Shown: positions 32,234 to 40,308 of the stretch, in pieces
Position numbering within the stretch: the first letter of the stretch is position 1
How the letters are laid out: every line of letters begins with the position of its first letter
Assembly (NCBI RefSeq): GCF_002188465.1
Contig: NZ_NINW01000049.1
Coordinates: 434,001 to 498,000, forward strand
Length of the DNA: 64,000 nucleotides
Direction of reading: 5' to 3'
From: Pigmentiphaga sp. NML080357
GTDB taxonomy: Bacteria; Pseudomonadota; Gammaproteobacteria; Burkholderiales; Burkholderiaceae_B
Translations under genes and position numbers: made by a program
Notes under the pieces: generated by a model
What the model was told of the DNA's origin: nothing
Databases searched by the model: none
What the model saw: the letters and a program-made list of their open reading frames with translations, nothing else

Positions 32234-32248
32234 GGCCGCCGGGCGGCC
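32234..32248. terminator. GC hairpin between convergent Lrp-type gene and glmU
   Basis: GGCCGC-CGG-GCGGCC at 32234-32248 is a 6-bp stem with a 3-base loop in the 40-base convergent gap. There is no T-run on either side, so bidirectional termination is only a guess. Confidence 0.3.
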
Positions 32249-32261
32249 GCACGCCGGATGG

Positions 32262-33644
32262 CTACTTGTTTTTCGTGGGACGCTGCCAGCCCGGCACCGT
32301 GCTTTGCCGCGTGCGCGAAAGCGTGAGCTGGCCCGCCGGCGCATCCTTGGTCAAGGTGGTGCCGGCGCCCAGGGTCGCGCCCTTGCCCACGGTCACCGGT
32401 GCGACGAGTTGCGTGTCCGACCCGATGAAGGCGTCGTCCTCGATGACCGTGCGCGCCTTGTTGACGCCATCGTAGTTGCAGGTGATGGTGCCGGCGCCGA
32501 TGTTCACTCGCGCGCCCACGGTCGCATCGCCGACGTAGCTGAGGTGGTTGGCCTTGGAGCCGGTGTCGAAACTGCTGTTCTTGATCTCGACGAAATTGCC
32601 GACGTGGGTCTGGTCGGCGAGCTCGGTGCCGGGCCGCAGCCGGGCGTACGGGCCGATCCGGGCGTCGGCGCCCACGCTGGCGCCGTCCAGGTGACTGAAT
32701 GCGGCCACCCGCGTGCCGGCGCCGATGCGCACGTCGCGCAGCACGCAGTGCGGGCCGACGGCAACGCCGTCGGCCAGTTCCACCGTTCCTTCGAACACGC
32801 AGCCGACGTCGATGAAGACGTCGCGGCCGCAGGTCAGCGTGCCGCGCAGGTCGAACCGCGACGGATCGGCCAGCGTGACGCCCGCTTCCAGCTGGCGCTC
32901 GGCCTGGGTGCGCTGGTAGATGCGCTCCAGCTCGGCCTGCTGCACGCGGCTGTTCACGCCCAGGGTTTCCCACTCGTGGTCGGGTGCGGCGGCCAGGACC
33001 GGCGCGCCGTCGGCGACGGCCATGGCGATGATGTCGGTCAGGTAGTACTCGCCCTGCGCGTTGTCGTTCTTGAGCGCGCCCAGCCAGCGCTTGAGCGCGG
33101 CGGTCGGCACGGCCAGGATGCCGGTGTTGACCTCGCGGATGGCCAGCTCTTCGGCGGAGGCGTCCTTGTGCTCGACCACCCGGTCTATGGAGCCGGAAGC
33201 GTTGCGCACGATGCGGCCGTAGCCGGTGGCGTCGGCGAGTTCGACCGTCAGCACCGCGACGGCGCCCGGCTGCGAGGCCTGGGTATCGAGCAGGCGTCTC
33301 AAGGTGGCGCTGCCCACCAGGGGCACGTCGCCGTAGAGGACCAGCGTGACGTCGTCGCCCGTCTCGCCGCCGGCGAGTTCGGGGACGGCCTGTTGCACCG
33401 CGTGCCCCGTGCCGAGCTGCGGTTGTTGTAAAACGAAGCTGAGATCCGTGTCGCGCTCATAGTGGCGCTTGACCGTCTCGGCGCCGTGGCCGACCACCAG
33501 CACGATGCGGGCGGGGTCCAGCGCCCGCGCGGCACCGAGCACGTGGGTCAGCATGGGGCGGCCTGCCAGTCCGTGCAGGACTTTGGGCAGGTCGGACTTC
33601 ATGCGCTTGCCCATGCCGGCGGCAAGGATCACGATGTTGAGCAT
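32262..33644 (-). CDS. glmU: Bifunctional N-acetylglucosamine-1-phosphate uridyltransferase/glucosamine-1-phosphate acetyltransferase
   Basis: A 460-residue enzyme that makes UDP-GlcNAc, the precursor of peptidoglycan and LPS. The N-terminal pyrophosphorylase domain has [18 protein letters not shown] (7-24) and the [12 protein letters not shown] nucleotide site. From about residue 250 the left-handed beta-helix acetyltransferase domain shows hexapeptide repeats, with [21 protein letters not shown] near 390 as the catalytic and acetyl-CoA site. Length is normal. It diverges from a DUF6279 lipoprotein gene by 68 bases. The nearby glmS supplies its upstream substrate via GlmM, which is not in the window. 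Confidence 0.97.
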   Translation of the reverse strand: MLNIVILAAGMGKRMKSDLPKVLHGLAGRPMLTHVLGAARALDPARIVLVVGHGAETVKRHYERDTDLSFVLQQPQLGTGHAVQQAVPELAGGETGDDVTLVLYGDVPLVGSATLRRLLDTQASQPGAVAVLTVELADATGYGRIVRNASGSIDRVVEHKDASAEELAIREVNTGILAVPTAALKRWLGALKNDNAQGEYYLTDIIAMAVADGAPVLAAAPDHEWETLGVNSRVQQAELERIYQRTQAERQLEAGVTLADPSRFDLRGTLTCGRDVFIDVGCVFEGTVELADGVAVGPHCVLRDVRIGAGTRVAAFSHLDGASVGADARIGPYARLRPGTELADQTHVGNFVEIKNSSFDTGSKANHLSYVGDATVGARVNIGAGTITCNYDGVNKARTVIEDDAFIGSDTQLVAPVTVGKGATLGAGTTLTKDAPAGQLTLSRTRQSTVPGWQRPTKNK

Positions 33645-33712
33645 TTTGCGGCACTACTCCGGTTGGAGATTGGTCAAAGCGTGGCAGTTTAAGGCAGCTT
33701 CGAGACAAGCAG

Positions 33713-34579
33713 ATGATCCGAAGTGTATTGATCGTTGTCATCCTGGGCCTGCTGGCCGCCTGCAGCGGCGTCAAGCTGGGCTACAACAGCGCCGAGAAGG
33801 TGCTGGCCTACCGCATGGACGACTGGTTCGGCCTTTCCGAGGCCATGCGCGAGCCCGCGCGGGAGCGCCTGCACCGGGTGCTGGCGTGGCACCGGCGCGA
33901 GGAGTTGCCCCGCTACGTCCACATCCTGCGCGCGGCGGAACGGCGGCTGGAGGATCCGGCGCCCTTGTCCGTATCCGAACTGCTGACTCTGCAACAACAA
34001 GTGACAGGCCGCTTGCTGGAGCTCGGCAGCCGGACGGCCGACGAGTTCGCCGACGTACTGACGCAGTTCGGCCCGCCCCAGCGCCGGCGCCTGTTGGCCC
34101 GACTGGCGGAAAGCAACGAGGAGTTCCGCGAAGACTACCTGCACGCCGGCGAGGCCGCCGTGCGCAAGCGGCGCATCGACCAACTGGTGGACCGCTACGA
34201 GCTGTGGCTGGGGCGCCTTGCGCCGGCCCAGCGCGCCCACATCGAGCAGTGGGTCGGGGCGCACCCGTCGGATGCGCCGTGGCGCCTGGGCCTGCGCGAG
34301 GCGAGGCAGCAAGCCTTCGTCGGCATCGTGGACGATGCGATGCAACGCCAATCCCCGCCGCGGACCTCGGCCAGGCTGCGGGCCTTCTTTGCCGACCTGG
34401 AAACCCCCGTGGCCGCGGACGTGCGCGCCCGCCACGAGGAGGGAGCGCGCGCGCGAGCGCAATTGACGGCCGACTTGTTCAACATGGCCACGCCCGCCCA
34501 GCGCGAAAGGGCACGAGAGCGCCTGCGCAAGCTGTCGGACGATTTCCTGGCCCTGTCGGGCCAGGGCGCCGGGCGCTAG
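33713..34579 (+). CDS. DUF6279-type lipoprotein
   Basis: A 288-residue predicted lipoprotein: the signal peptide MIRSVLIVVILGLLAACS ends in a lipobox (LAAC, Cys17), so it should be lipidated and membrane-anchored. The following KLGYNSAEKVLAYRMDDWFGL and EREFRxDY-like segments (NEEFREDYLHAGEAAVRKRRIDQL) match a family known only as DUF6279, long helices rich in Arg and Glu. No function is established. Its neighbours glmU (divergent) and a secreted glutathione peroxidase (convergent) give no clue beyond an envelope setting. Confidence 0.8.
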   Translation: MIRSVLIVVILGLLAACSGVKLGYNSAEKVLAYRMDDWFGLSEAMREPARERLHRVLAWHRREELPRYVHILRAAERRLEDPAPLSVSELLTLQQQVTGRLLELGSRTADEFADVLTQFGPPQRRRLLARLAESNEEFREDYLHAGEAAVRKRRIDQLVDRYELWLGRLAPAQRAHIEQWVGAHPSDAPWRLGLREARQQAFVGIVDDAMQRQSPPRTSARLRAFFADLETPVAADVRARHEEGARARAQLTADLFNMATPAQRERARERLRKLSDDFLALSGQGAGR

Positions 34580-34611
34580 GGGAAGACCCGCCAGCGGTCC
34601 CTTGCCGCCGC

Positions 34612-35244
34612 TCAGCCTGCCAGCAGCCTCTCGATTTCCCGCGTCACCCGCGCGTCGGTCGGCTCGACCGCGCTCGGGAAAGCGGTAACCGGCTTGCCGT
34701 CGCGGCCGACGAGGTACTTGTGGAAATTCCACTTGGGCGGTTGCCCGGTCGACTTGGCCAGCGCGGAGAACAGCGGATTGGCGTCCCTGCCGGTCACCAC
34801 CGATTTGGAGAAGATGGGGAACTTGACGCCATAGGTGTTGAAGCACAGGTCGGCGATCTGTTCCTTGGAGCCCGGTTCCTGCTGGCCGAAATCATTGGAA
34901 GGAAAGGCCAGCACGACCAGTCCCCGGTCGCGGTACTTGGCGTAGATGCGCTCCAGCCCTTCGTACTGGCGCGTGTAGCCGCAATAGCTGGCGGTGTTGA
35001 CCACCAGCAGCACCTTGCCCCGGTATTGGCAGAGGTTCTGCGGCGATTCGTCCTGCAGCCGGGGGAAGCTCACGTCGAGCAGGGCAGGGCAGCTGGACGG
35101 CGCGGCTGCGGGGTCGGCGGCACGGGCGATCTGTGGCATGGACAGCAGCGCCGCGGCGGCGAGCAAGGCGGCGCCCAGCCAGAGCAGGCGCCGGCGCAAA
35201 GCGGGCGACGCGGCGGCAAGGCGTGCGGAATGGGACGGCTTCAT
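34612..35244 (-). CDS. Glutathione peroxidase-family thiol peroxidase with export signal
   Basis: A 210-residue peroxidase. The first 42 residues are a signal peptide (basic start, long hydrophobic run, then MPQIARA), so it should act in the periplasm. The peroxidatic Cys88 lies in NTASYCGYT where animal enzymes carry selenocysteine; the FPSNDFGQQEPGS and KWNFHKYLVG motifs supply the other catalytic residues. Cys134 (DLCFNTYG) is a candidate resolving cysteine, which suggests a thioredoxin-type cycle. Typical bacterial GPx (BtuE) is about 160-180 residues and cytoplasmic, so the exported form stands out. A FIST-domain gene lies 27 bases upstream on the same strand. Confidence 0.9.
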   Translation of the reverse strand: MKPSHSARLAAASPALRRRLLWLGAALLAAAALLSMPQIARAADPAAAPSSCPALLDVSFPRLQDESPQNLCQYRGKVLLVVNTASYCGYTRQYEGLERIYAKYRDRGLVVLAFPSNDFGQQEPGSKEQIADLCFNTYGVKFPIFSKSVVTGRDANPLFSALAKSTGQPPKWNFHKYLVGRDGKPVTAFPSAVEPTDARVTREIERLLAG

Positions 35245-35271
35245 GATGCGGCTCCCGGCGGATGCGCGCCG

Positions 35272-36462
35272 TCAGAGGAAGACGGCCAGCACACCCGCAT
35301 ACCAATATAGCCGGTCTTTGAAGATCTCGCCGTTGGCGTAGAGGCCGATCAAGGGCAGGTCGCCCAGCTGCTGCTGCACGAGCTGCATCTCGGCCGACGG
35401 CCCGCCGAACAGGGTGCCGGTACGGCCGAGACACGAGATGTAGAGGGCGCCGCGGACCTTGTCCATGCCGCCGTGCTCGGATTCGATGTGTTCGCGCAGC
35501 GCGGTGCAGGCGCGGATCAGGTCGGCTTGCGCCGAGGCGCGGTCGCGCCGGCAGAACACCACGTGGTCGGCGGCTTCCAGGTCGGTGCCGACGGCCAGCG
35601 CGCCTTCGTGCGGGTCGATGCCGATCAGCGGCCGCACCTGGTAGTCGCCGTGCATGAAGGCGTCGCCGGTGCCCATGCCGACGAACGTCCCCTGCAACAT
35701 CTGCACCGCGGCGGGAATCTGGCCGGCCGATGCAGAGGCGCCGGGCCGCGATCCGGCGTCGGCCGGCATGCCCATGTCGTGCATCAGGACGTCCAGCGCC
35801 GGCGCGCCGTCCAGCCGATTGAGCCGGTGCCCGGCGGATTCGGTGATGCGATGGACCGGGCCGATGGGCTGGCAGCTCTGGCTGACCCGGCTGGCCACGG
35901 TGATGTTCTCGGACAGCACCACGCCCGACAATCCGCCGGACAGCACGCTGTCGGCGATCATGGTCTGCGGATGGCGGCTGCTCGAGACGCCGCCGAACAC
36001 GGCGGCGCCCGCGAGTTTGCCGCGCATGTCCTGGATCAGGTCCGGCAGGTCGGGCGTGGCGGCGTCGGCGTGAACCAGCGCGGTCCATGCGGCCCGGCGG
36101 CCGTCCGGCGTTCGCGCCAGCCGTCCGGGCGGCCGCGTGGCGCCGGAGAACACCTGGAAATCGTCCGGCGCGAAATCCGCCAGCATCAGGGCCATGGCCG
36201 GTTCGTCGATGTATTCGGCCATGCCGGCGGCAATGCCCACGCCGATGGCGCCGGTCCAGTGCGTCACGCCCGTGCGTTCGCGCAGGAAAGCGAGGATCTC
36301 GGCGGCTTCGCCGGCGTGGTGATCGGTCAGGTAGAGAAAGCCCAGCGTCGCGGCTGCGCCGGCGCCGACCCGGCTGGCCCGTTCGATCTGCGCGAGGCAC
36401 AGCGAAGCCGACATGCGCCAGTCGGGATGCGTGGCATGGGCCCAGGGGAACTGCGAGCTCAT
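35272..36462 (-). CDS. FIST-domain (FIST N + FIST C) sensory protein
   Basis: A 396-residue protein with the FIST N domain over roughly residues 20-215 and FIST C to about 375. Recognisable segments are GFLYLTDHHAGEAAEIL near 40, the glycine-rich VFGGVSSSRHPQTMIADSVLSGGLSGVVLSE near 155-185 and YISCLGRTGTLFGGPSAEMQLV near 350. Such domains bind small ligands, thought to be amino acids, usually attached to signalling modules; here it stands alone with no output domain. It follows phaM by 9 bases and precedes the exported peroxidase by 27, so the three may be cotranscribed. Role unknown. Confidence 0.85.
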   Translation of the reverse strand: MSSQFPWAHATHPDWRMSASLCLAQIERASRVGAGAAATLGFLYLTDHHAGEAAEILAFLRERTGVTHWTGAIGVGIAAGMAEYIDEPAMALMLADFAPDDFQVFSGATRPPGRLARTPDGRRAAWTALVHADAATPDLPDLIQDMRGKLAGAAVFGGVSSSRHPQTMIADSVLSGGLSGVVLSENITVASRVSQSCQPIGPVHRITESAGHRLNRLDGAPALDVLMHDMGMPADAGSRPGASASAGQIPAAVQMLQGTFVGMGTGDAFMHGDYQVRPLIGIDPHEGALAVGTDLEAADHVVFCRRDRASAQADLIRACTALREHIESEHGGMDKVRGALYISCLGRTGTLFGGPSAEMQLVQQQLGDLPLIGLYANGEIFKDRLYWYAGVLAVFL

Positions 36463-36471
36463 GGCTGGGGC

Positions 36472-37200
36472 CTAGGCCTTGGATGGACGAGTGCGCCGCG
36501 TCGCCGTGCCGGCAGGTTTTGCGGTCGCCTTGCGTGGACTTGCCGGCTTGGAGGCGGCCTTGGCATTCGCCTTGGGTGCGGGCGCCGGCGCGCCGGGCAT
36601 CGATGCGGCCGCTGCCGCCATGCGGCCGAATTGCTCCTGCAGCATGTTCCACCAGAGGCCCGCGGCGGCCGGGGGTTCGGCCGGTTTCGCGGAGGACGGC
36701 CGGTCGGATGCGCCTGCCGCCCCGGGGGGAGCGGTCTCGACTCCTTCGGGACCGGCGCCGGGCCCGTCAGGCGCCTTCGGCTTGGCGGCCTCGGGCGGGC
36801 GCCGCAGCCCCAGCGCGACTTCCAGCGGAGAGGGCGGCGCGTCCTGGGCGCCGGTGCCATAAGCTTCGCTTGCCGTCTGCGCGAACGAGCGCAGGGTCGA
36901 GATGGTGGCGCGCTGCACTTCCAGGCCCTGGATGGTCCCGCGCAGCATGGTGAGGTTCAGGTTCAGCCAGTTCTCGACGGCGCGCAAATCGGTAATGCGC
37001 CGGTCGAGCTCGTCCAGTCCCATGGCCGGGGAGACCGGCGTGGTCTGCGACAGCGTGCCCAGGGTGCTCCACACCTGCCGCATCATCTCCATGCTTTGCA
37101 GCACCGGATTGGCGACGTTGCCATCGGCGCCCGGCAACTGCAGGCCCGGTATGCCGAACGGATGAGCTGCGCCGGCGGAGTTGGAGGATTGAGAGGCCAT
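36472..37200 (-). CDS. phaM: PhaM-type polyhydroxyalkanoate granule-associated regulator
   Basis: A 242-residue protein. The conserved core at about residues 30-115 includes NPVLQSMEMMRQVWSTLG, ELDRRITDLRAVENWLNLNL and TIQGLEVQRATISTL, matching PhaM of Ralstonia-type bacteria, which activates PHA synthase and ties granules to the nucleoid. The C-terminal third is Pro-Ala-Lys rich and ends with basic RKATAKPA and TRRTRPSKA stretches, the expected DNA-binding tail. A middle low-complexity linker separates the two. It is read with the FIST gene downstream. Function is assigned by motif; PHA synthase is not in the window. Confidence 0.85.
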   Translation of the reverse strand: MASQSSNSAGAAHPFGIPGLQLPGADGNVANPVLQSMEMMRQVWSTLGTLSQTTPVSPAMGLDELDRRITDLRAVENWLNLNLTMLRGTIQGLEVQRATISTLRSFAQTASEAYGTGAQDAPPSPLEVALGLRRPPEAAKPKAPDGPGAGPEGVETAPPGAAGASDRPSSAKPAEPPAAAGLWWNMLQEQFGRMAAAAASMPGAPAPAPKANAKAASKPASPRKATAKPAGTATRRTRPSKA

Positions 37201-37224
37201 GGCGGTTTCCTCGGTCGCAAGGCG

Positions 37225-38208
37225 CTATTTGGGCGCGGCAACGACCTGGTCGATGGCGCCGAACAGGCTGGCGCCGGTCTCGTCGAACATTTCCATGCGG
37301 ATAGTGTCGCCGAATTTCATGAACTCGGTGCTGGCCGACCCGTTGGCGATGATTTCCAGGCAGCGCTTCTCGGCGATGCAGGCATAGCCCACCTGCGGGT
37401 CCTTGTTGGAAATAGTACCCGAGCCGACGATGCTGCCCGCGCGGCAGTTGCGGGTCTTGCAGATGTGGGAGATCAGCCGCGGGAAATTGAACACCATGTC
37501 GGTGCCGGCATGCGGGCGGCCGACGACCTTGCCGTTCCAGGTGACGGTGAGCGGCAGGTGCACCATGCCGTCGCGCCATGCGTGGCCCAGTTCGTCGGGC
37601 GTGATGGCGACCGGCGAGAATGCCGTGGCGGGCTTGCTCTGGAAAAAGCCGAAGCCCTTGGCCAGTTCGTTCGGAATCAGGTTGCGCAGCGAAACGTCGT
37701 TGGCCAGCATGACGAGACGGATCGCGTCGGCCGCCTCGGCCGGCGTGGCGCCCATGGCGACGTCGCCGGTGATGACCGCCACTTCGCCTTCGAAGTCGAT
37801 GCCGAAGGCTTCCGCGCCGCAGACGATGTCGTCCGTAGGGCCGAGGAAGTCATCGCTGCCGCCCTGGTACATGAGCGGATCGGTCCAGAACGTCTCCGGC
37901 ATCTCGGCATTGCGTGCCTTGCGCACCAGTTCGACGTGATTGACGTAGGCCGAACCGTCGGCCCATTGGAAGGCGCGCGGCAGCGGCGCGGCGCATTGTT
38001 CCGCCGAAAACTCGAAGGGCCGGGGCGCGCGGCCTGCATTGAGCGCGTCGTACAGGTCCTGCAACTGCGGCGCGATGAAGTTCCAGTCGTCCAGCGCGCG
38101 CTGCAGCGTGGGCGCGATCTCGGTGGCGAAATGGGCACTGCGCAGGTCGCGCGAGACGACGATCAGCTGGCCGTCGCGCGAACCGTCACGGTAGGAAGCG
38201 AGTTTCAT
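37225..38208 (-). CDS. Fumarylacetoacetate hydrolase family protein
   Basis: A 327-residue FAH-fold protein. The metal-binding acidic triad is visible in the AFGIDFEGEVAVITGDV region (residues about 128-144); the later KPATAFSPVAITPDELG, LPLTVTWNG and NFPRLISHICKTR segments also match the long FAH type that cleaves fumarylacetoacetate-like diketones. It is somewhat shorter than eukaryotic FAH (about 420) but longer than the 280-residue bacterial hydratase type. It is upstream of phaM by 24 bases, and diverges from the DUF3108 gene. Tyrosine/homogentisate catabolism is the likeliest pathway, but the other genes of it are not here. Confidence 0.9.
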   Translation of the reverse strand: MKLASYRDGSRDGQLIVVSRDLRSAHFATEIAPTLQRALDDWNFIAPQLQDLYDALNAGRAPRPFEFSAEQCAAPLPRAFQWADGSAYVNHVELVRKARNAEMPETFWTDPLMYQGGSDDFLGPTDDIVCGAEAFGIDFEGEVAVITGDVAMGATPAEAADAIRLVMLANDVSLRNLIPNELAKGFGFFQSKPATAFSPVAITPDELGHAWRDGMVHLPLTVTWNGKVVGRPHAGTDMVFNFPRLISHICKTRNCRAGSIVGSGTISNKDPQVGYACIAEKRCLEIIANGSASTEFMKFGDTIRMEMFDETGASLFGAIDQVVAAPK

Positions 38209-38367
38209 GGCTGCGTGGAAGAAATGCGGTGGGGAGACAAGAAGCCGAACAGTAACACGGCGCGGACTGGAGCCCCGTAGCAGTCGCTAACAGCCCGGCC
38301 CCGCCCGTCCAGTACGATAGAGGACATCACCGTATCGAGGGCCGCGCGACCGTGGCCCGGGACCGCC

Positions 38368-39102
38368 ATGTACTTCTCCTTCCGTTCCTCCCGTCGACAT
38401 TTCGCCCGCGCCTGCGCGGCCCTGGCGCTGGTCGCCGCGGCGCCTGCGCTGCATGCCGCCGAGCGTTACGAGCCACCCGCCTCGGCCGTGCTGACCTACA
38501 AGCTCAATGCCTCGGCCAAGGGCTTCAAGATCAACGTGGACAGCACGCTGGAATGGCGGCGTAGTGGCGGCGACTACCGGCTGGTGAACCGCGGCAGCTT
38601 CCTTTTCTTCAGCTTCGTCTGGGAAAGCACCGGCAAGGTGAGCGATGCGGGCCTGCAGCCGGTGCGCTACCAGGAGACCCGCAACAAGCGCGTCAAGGTG
38701 GCCGAGTTCGATGCCGCCGCCGGACGCCTGCGCCTGCCCAGCGGCAACGAGGAGCCGCTCAAGCCGGGAACGCAGGACCGCATGTCGGTGCTGCTGCAAC
38801 TGGCGTCGATCGGCCGGGCCGACAGCGGCGCCTTCGCCGACGGCAAGGTCGTGCCCTTCCGCGTGGCGGGTTCCAGCCAATCGGACAACTGGCGTTTCCG
38901 GGTGGCGGGCCGAGATAAGCTGTCCACGCCCATGGGCAGCATCGAGGCGGTGCACCTGGTGCGCGAGCGCGACCATGACGACGGCCAGAAGATCGAGGTG
39001 TGGCTGGCGCCCGCGCACGACTGGCTGCCCGTGCGCGTGCTGTCGAACGAGGCCAATGGCGATTTCCTGGACCAGGTCGTGCAGAAGATCGAGCGGCCGT
39101 AG
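38368..39102 (+). CDS. DUF3108-domain exported protein
   Basis: A 244-residue protein with an N-terminal signal peptide (basic SSRRHFARA then a hydrophobic run ending ALHAAE near residue 31). The DUF3108 domain covers the rest: YKLNASAKGFKINVDSTLEWR, then RLVNRGSFLFFSFVWESTG-like strands and VWLAPAHDWLPVRV near the end. The family forms a lipocalin-like beta barrel in the periplasm and is often found in Burkholderiales beside nucleotide or envelope genes; no function is established. It diverges from the FAH gene across a 159-base gap in which I see no clear signal. Confidence 0.82.
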   Translation: MYFSFRSSRRHFARACAALALVAAAPALHAAERYEPPASAVLTYKLNASAKGFKINVDSTLEWRRSGGDYRLVNRGSFLFFSFVWESTGKVSDAGLQPVRYQETRNKRVKVAEFDAAAGRLRLPSGNEEPLKPGTQDRMSVLLQLASIGRADSGAFADGKVVPFRVAGSSQSDNWRFRVAGRDKLSTPMGSIEAVHLVRERDHDDGQKIEVWLAPAHDWLPVRVLSNEANGDFLDQVVQKIERP

Positions 39103-39207
39103 TCCCTCGCGTCCGGCGAACCCGTCCGATGCCTTCGCCTGCGTTGCTCGTCCAGCAACGCAATGTTCCGCCCACGGTGATTGTCCGCGCGGGTAGCGCC
39201 CGCGAGA

Positions 39208-40308
39208 ATGGGCGCCTGGCATTTCCCGGACGGTCTCGTGTCTTCCTCCTTCGTTTCATCCGTGCCGCGGGACGGCATTGCCATCCTGTGGATCGATCAC
39301 CCGCCGGTCAACGCCATCGGATCGGAGGTGCGCGCCGCCCTCGATCAGGCGCTAACCGGCGTCGAGCATGACGCGGCCCTGCGCGGCGTGGTCGTGGCCG
39401 GCACGGGCCGCATGTTCTCGGGCGGCGGCGACCTGCGCGAGATCGGCCGGCCCGATGCGCCCGGCACGGTCCGCATGGCCGATCTGGCCTGGCGCATCGA
39501 GACCTTTCCCAAGCCCGTCGTGGCCGCGGTGCGCGGCAAGTGCATAGGCGGCGGCACGCTGCTGTCCCTGGCCTGCCATGCGCGAGTCGGCGCCGGCGAC
39601 GCGTTGCTGATGCTGCCCGAACTGAACCTGGGCCTGGTGCCCGGCGCCGGCGGGACGCAGCGGCTGCCGCGCCTGGTGGGGCTGGAAGCCGCACTGGACA
39701 TGGTGGTGCGGGCCCGCGGCGTGGATGCCGCGACCGCGCTGGCGCTGGGGCTGTTGGATGAGGTGGCCGACGATCCGGTTGCAGCCGCCGTGCGCCGTGC
39801 CAACGACATCGCCTCGGGCCGCCTGCCGTGGCGACGCACCGCCGAGCTGCCCGTTCCGGACGGCGCGTCGGCCGATGCGTTGCGTGCGCGCTATCTGGAC
39901 GTGGCCGCGCAGGCTTTCCCCGGCCGCGATGCCGGCCCGCAGGCCATCGACCTGATCCTGGCCGCCGCGGCCCTGCCCTTCGAGCAGGGCTGTGAGGCCG
40001 AGCGCGATCGTTTCGCGCAACTGGCCGAGGGGCCGCAGGCCCGGGCCCTGCTGCATCTCTTCTTCGCCGAGCGCGCGCTGGCCAAGGCCGCCGATGCGCC
40101 CGATGCGGCCACGCGCGCCCGGATCGCCGGCCGCCTGCGCGCCGCGGGCGAGGCCGTGCCGCCCTACGCGGCCTGGGTGCAGGCCGCACGCGCCTGCCTG
40201 GCCGAGGGCCTGGCGCAACGCGCCGAATTCATCGATGTCATCGCCGTCAAGGACTGCGGCTTCCCGGCCCTGTCCGGAGGACCCCTGCATCATGCTGGAC
40301 AGCATTGA
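39208..40308 (+). CDS. Crotonase-family protein equivalent to the N-terminal half of FadB/FadJ
   Basis: A 366-residue protein. The crotonase domain (about 20-200) has MFSGGGDLREIG, AVRGKCIGGGTLL and LPELNLGLVPGAGGTQRLPR. Beyond it a helical linker with LPFEQGCEAERDRFAQL and ALLHLFFAERALAK matches the region that in FadB/FadJ joins crotonase to the dehydrogenase; the dehydrogenase domain itself is absent. The first catalytic glutamate is replaced by Thr (GGGTLL), the second is kept (LPEL). Start is uncertain: ATG 39208 is used, GTG 39238 and TTG 39181 are alternatives. It overlaps the acyl-CoA synthetase by 17 bases. Confidence 0.85.
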   Translation: MGAWHFPDGLVSSSFVSSVPRDGIAILWIDHPPVNAIGSEVRAALDQALTGVEHDAALRGVVVAGTGRMFSGGGDLREIGRPDAPGTVRMADLAWRIETFPKPVVAAVRGKCIGGGTLLSLACHARVGAGDALLMLPELNLGLVPGAGGTQRLPRLVGLEAALDMVVRARGVDAATALALGLLDEVADDPVAAAVRRANDIASGRLPWRRTAELPVPDGASADALRARYLDVAAQAFPGRDAGPQAIDLILAAAALPFEQGCEAERDRFAQLAEGPQARALLHLFFAERALAKAADAPDAATRARIAGRLRAAGEAVPPYAAWVQAARACLAEGLAQRAEFIDVIAVKDCGFPALSGGPLHHAGQH

